Made by a program: the position numbers and the translations under genes. Positions 62,039 through 64,000 of a stretch of 64,000 bases of DNA are shown piece after piece; within the stretch, counting starts at the first letter, position 1, and each line of letters begins with the position of its first letter. The stretch is from Kiloniellaceae bacterium (lineage in GTDB: Bacteria > Pseudomonadota > Alphaproteobacteria > Kiloniellales > J153): NCBI GenBank assembly GCA_021776175.1, contig JAJFGJ010000006.1:124001-188000 (forward strand). Reading direction: 5' to 3'. Under the pieces are notes generated by a model, which saw only the letters and a program-made list of their open reading frames with translations, made no database searches and was not told the DNA's origin.

Positions 62039-64000
62039 GCCGGGCGAATCCAAATCGCGGTGTCGTGAAACACGGCGCCGCCGTTAGGCGGCCCGGAATC
62101 GGCGCTGACCAGGGTATTGATGCCCAGGCCTTCCTCGAAATCGGCATTGGGCCAAATGCTTTCGACCACCGCGACATCGGGTTGCAAGCCATCGAAGGGA
62201 CGGACGCGCAAGACCACGGAGCCGAGGCGGTTGCCGAGCCGCGCTCTGTCGTCCGCCTTCAGGCCCAAGCGGGCACAGGCCTCCGGGTGGATCAGGACCG
62301 TGGGCCGGCCTTCCCGCTTACGGCTGCCCGGGGTCTCGGTGAAGGAGGTATTGAGGAAGGTGCGCGAAGGCGCCGCGACCAGTCGAAACGGGTGCGCGCC
62401 ATCGGCGGCGTCGATGATCGGAGCATGGCCGGGCAGGCGCGGCATGGGCGCCGCGTCGCGGCCGACCCCGGCCCAATCGGGCTTGAAGTGGAACCACTTA
62501 TCGGCGTGCCCGAAACCGTCCAGGAAATGCATGGTCTCGAACGGCAGGGCGCAATCCAGCCAGCGCCGCTCAAGCATGTTCCGGGCGTCCGGCAGGCCCG
62601 AGGCCTTCAAGGTCTCGTCGATGATCCGCCATTCGCTCATGGCGAAGCCGGGATGTTCGGCCCCCAGGCGCTTGGCGAGTTCGCAAATCACCGCGTGGTT
62701 GGGCCGGCATTCGGCGTGCGGTTCGATCGCCTTGCGCGCGACCTGCAGGTGGGTATGGCCGCTGGCGGTGTAGATGTCATCGTGCTCCAAAAACGTAGTC
62801 GCGGGCAGCACGATATCGGCCATGGCGGCGGTATCGGTCATGAACTGCTCGTGAACGCAAACGAAAAGGTCGTCTCGCCGGAAGCCGTCGCGCACCCGCG
62901 CCGATTCCGGGCAAACCGCCATGGGGTTGGTGTTCTGGATGAACAGCGCCGTGACCGGCGGCCCCTCGCCCAAATCTTGCCGGTCGCCGGTCAGGACCGG
63001 CCCGATACGGCTTTGGTCGAGCACCCGCACCGAGGGGTCGAGGCGGTCCAGCCCCTGGATCAGGGTCCGGTCCAGGGGGTAGATGGTGCTGCTGGCGTAA
63101 AGCGCGCCGCCGCCCTCATGGCGCCAGGCGCCGGTAATCGTCGGCAGGCAGGTCACCGCGTGCAGGTTCGACGATCCGTTGCGCGAACGCGCGAAACCGT
63201 AACCGACCCGGATGAAGCTGCGCTGGGTGCGGCCGTAGAGGCGGGCGAAGTCCACGATCTCCTGCGCCTGGAGGCCGGTGATCCCGGCCGCCCATTCCGG
63301 CGTGCATGTCGCGTAGTGGGCCTCCAACTCGGCATCCCAATCGCTATAGCGCGTGAGGTAGCCGCGGTCGGCGAAGCCTTCGGCCAGGAGAACGTGGCCG
63401 ACGGCGGCGGCCAGGGCGCCGTCGGTGCCCGGCTTGACCATGAGGTGCACGTCGGCCTGCTCCGCCGTCCCGGTGCGGTAGGGATCGACCACTGCCAGCT
63501 TGGCGCCGCGATCCTTTCGCGCCTTGGCGATATGGGTCATGACATTGACCTGGGTCGAGACCGGGTTGCCGCCCCAGACCACGATCAGGTCGGATTTCGC
63601 GATCTCGCGCGAATCGACGCCGCGCCGCACCCCGACCCCCGCTTGCCAGCCCGAATCGGCCAAGACGACGCAGATGGTCGATTTCTGGCGCGAGTATCCC
63701 TTGACGTGGCGCAGACGCTCGATCCCGTCGCGCTGCACCAGGCCCATGGTGCCGGCGTAGAAATAGGGCCAGACGGTCTCGGCCCCGTGCTTCTGCTCGG
63801 CCCGGAGCATGGCTTCGGCGGTCGCGTCCAGGGCCTCGTCCCAGGAGATCGGTTCGAAGGCGGACATCCCCTCCCCCTTGGCGCCAACCCGCTTCAGCGG
63901 CGCGGTCAGGCGATCCGGGTGATGCACCCGCTCGGCATAGCGCGCGACCTTGGCGCAGACGACCCCGGCGGTATAGCTGTTGTCCCTGGCCCCGCGCACC
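62035..64000 (-). CDS. Molybdopterin-dependent oxidoreductase, N-terminus missing
   Basis: Runs off the right edge; about 654 residues are present and the N-terminal part, including most of the iron-sulfur cluster cysteines, is outside. The kept part is of the DMSO reductase type: PISWDEALDATAEAMLRAEQ, VVWGGNPVSTQVNVMTHIAK, DPYRTGTAEQADVHLMVKPG, and VLPATTFLEHDDIYTASGHT; the C-terminal molybdopterin-binding domain has TSFTETPGSRKREGRPTVLI and LKADDRARLGNRLGSVVLRV. Substrate (formate, thiosulfate, polysulfide or other) cannot be assigned without the rest. Its stop overlaps the mipZ start by 4 bp. Confidence 0.85.
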   Translation of the reverse strand, partial: VRGARDNSYTAGVVCAKVARYAERVHHPDRLTAPLKRVGAKGEGMSAFEPISWDEALDATAEAMLRAEQKHGAETVWPYFYAGTMGLVQRDGIERLRHVKGYSRQKSTICVVLADSGWQAGVGVRRGVDSREIAKSDLIVVWGGNPVSTQVNVMTHIAKARKDRGAKLAVVDPYRTGTAEQADVHLMVKPGTDGALAAAVGHVLLAEGFADRGYLTRYSDWDAELEAHYATCTPEWAAGITGLQAQEIVDFARLYGRTQRSFIRVGYGFARSRNGSSNLHAVTCLPTITGAWRHEGGGALYASSTIYPLDRTLIQGLDRLDPSVRVLDQSRIGPVLTGDRQDLGEGPPVTALFIQNTNPMAVCPESARVRDGFRRDDLFVCVHEQFMTDTAAMADIVLPATTFLEHDDIYTASGHTHLQVARKAIEPHAECRPNHAVICELAKRLGAEHPGFAMSEWRIIDETLKASGLPDARNMLERRWLDCALPFETMHFLDGFGHADKWFHFKPDWAGVGRDAAPMPRLPGHAPIIDAADGAHPFRLVAAPSRTFLNTSFTETPGSRKREGRPTVLIHPEACARLGLKADDRARLGNRLGSVVLRVRPFDGLQPDVAVVESIWPNADFEEGLGINTLVSADSGPPNGGAVFHDTAIWIRPA

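Overview
The window is GC-rich DNA that reads as the chromosome of an alphaproteobacterium, most likely from the Rhodospirillales side of the class. Signs of this are an EipB/DUF1849 periplasmic protein, MipZ, an NDUFA12-type complex I accessory protein, a DUF2155 protein, MlaD, a phasin, a PBP1A/AmiC/RNase E block, a B12-dependent class II ribonucleotide reductase, and an RNase E with an acidic insertion in its S1 domain and a Trp-rich C-terminus. About 57 protein genes are supported. I found no rRNA, tRNA, CRISPR array, transposase, integrase or phage gene. The genome species was not identified, and every assignment rests on motif recognition alone.

Layout. 1-5.4 kb: eipB (cut by the left edge), two tandem PilZ proteins, a ferritin-like DUF455 protein, a stand-alone receiver protein, an MmcQ/YjbR protein, and prfB with an intact programmed +1 frameshift. 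5.4-11.1 kb: a likely catabolic operon on the minus strand (GBBH-type 2-oxoglutarate dioxygenase, LeuB-type beta-decarboxylating dehydrogenase, alpha/beta hydrolase broken by one in-frame stop, MmgE/PrpD protein) with a divergent LysR regulator. 11.1-18.1 kb: PBP1A, the amidase AmiC and RNase E, the last preceded by a long leader carrying five 15-bp tandem repeats. 18.1-30.5 kb: an aminotransferase coupled to a GGT-like lipoprotein, an M48-TPR protease, a DsbA-like protein, aroQ-accB-accC-aat, a hemerythrin-diguanylate cyclase, crcB, an unknown protein with a CheZ/FliM-like tail, DUF2155, mlaD and the NDUFA12 protein. 30.5-34.5 kb: small metabolic genes (flavodoxin-like, cupin, Asp/Glu racemase, CBS pair, DUF6352). 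34.5-43 kb: nrdJ behind two NrdR boxes, then an N-methylproline-demethylase-like flavoenzyme, RidA and a glutamine-synthetase-like ligase. 43-51 kb: a small zinc-ribbon protein, a GNAT-like protein, DUF2189, a CoA-transferase, clpS-clpA, a phasin and a lipoprotein. 51-64 kb: a D,D-carboxypeptidase with SPOR domain, orphan Tad (TadE/TadE/TadG) genes, phosphohexomutase-ugd-galU for sugar nucleotides, a DnaJ-VWA-MipZ group and a molybdopterin oxidoreductase running off the right edge.

Functional themes are envelope building (PBP1A, AmiC, D,D-carboxypeptidase, MlaD, EipB, M48 protease), N-degron proteolysis (aat, clpS, clpA), c-di-GMP/chemotaxis-type signalling (PilZ pair, receiver, hemerythrin-GGDEF, CheY-tail-like protein) and amine or acid catabolism. 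Three GC-rich intergenic inverted repeats of different sequence lie between genes at 38.5, 41.4 and 45.5 kb, and another sits at 0.55 kb. Several intergenic stretches (about 1.75-1.9, 3.54-3.7 and 54.05-54.25 kb) are strikingly AT-rich against the GC-rich background.

The observations I would follow up first are the dioxygenase/LeuB-like/PrpD operon with its broken hydrolase, the 31-bp promoter module shared by prfB and the prpD-like gene, the Asp/Asn-rich motif shared by a TadE and a TadG protein, the 15-bp repeats in the rne leader, and the unknown protein at 28.2 kb.
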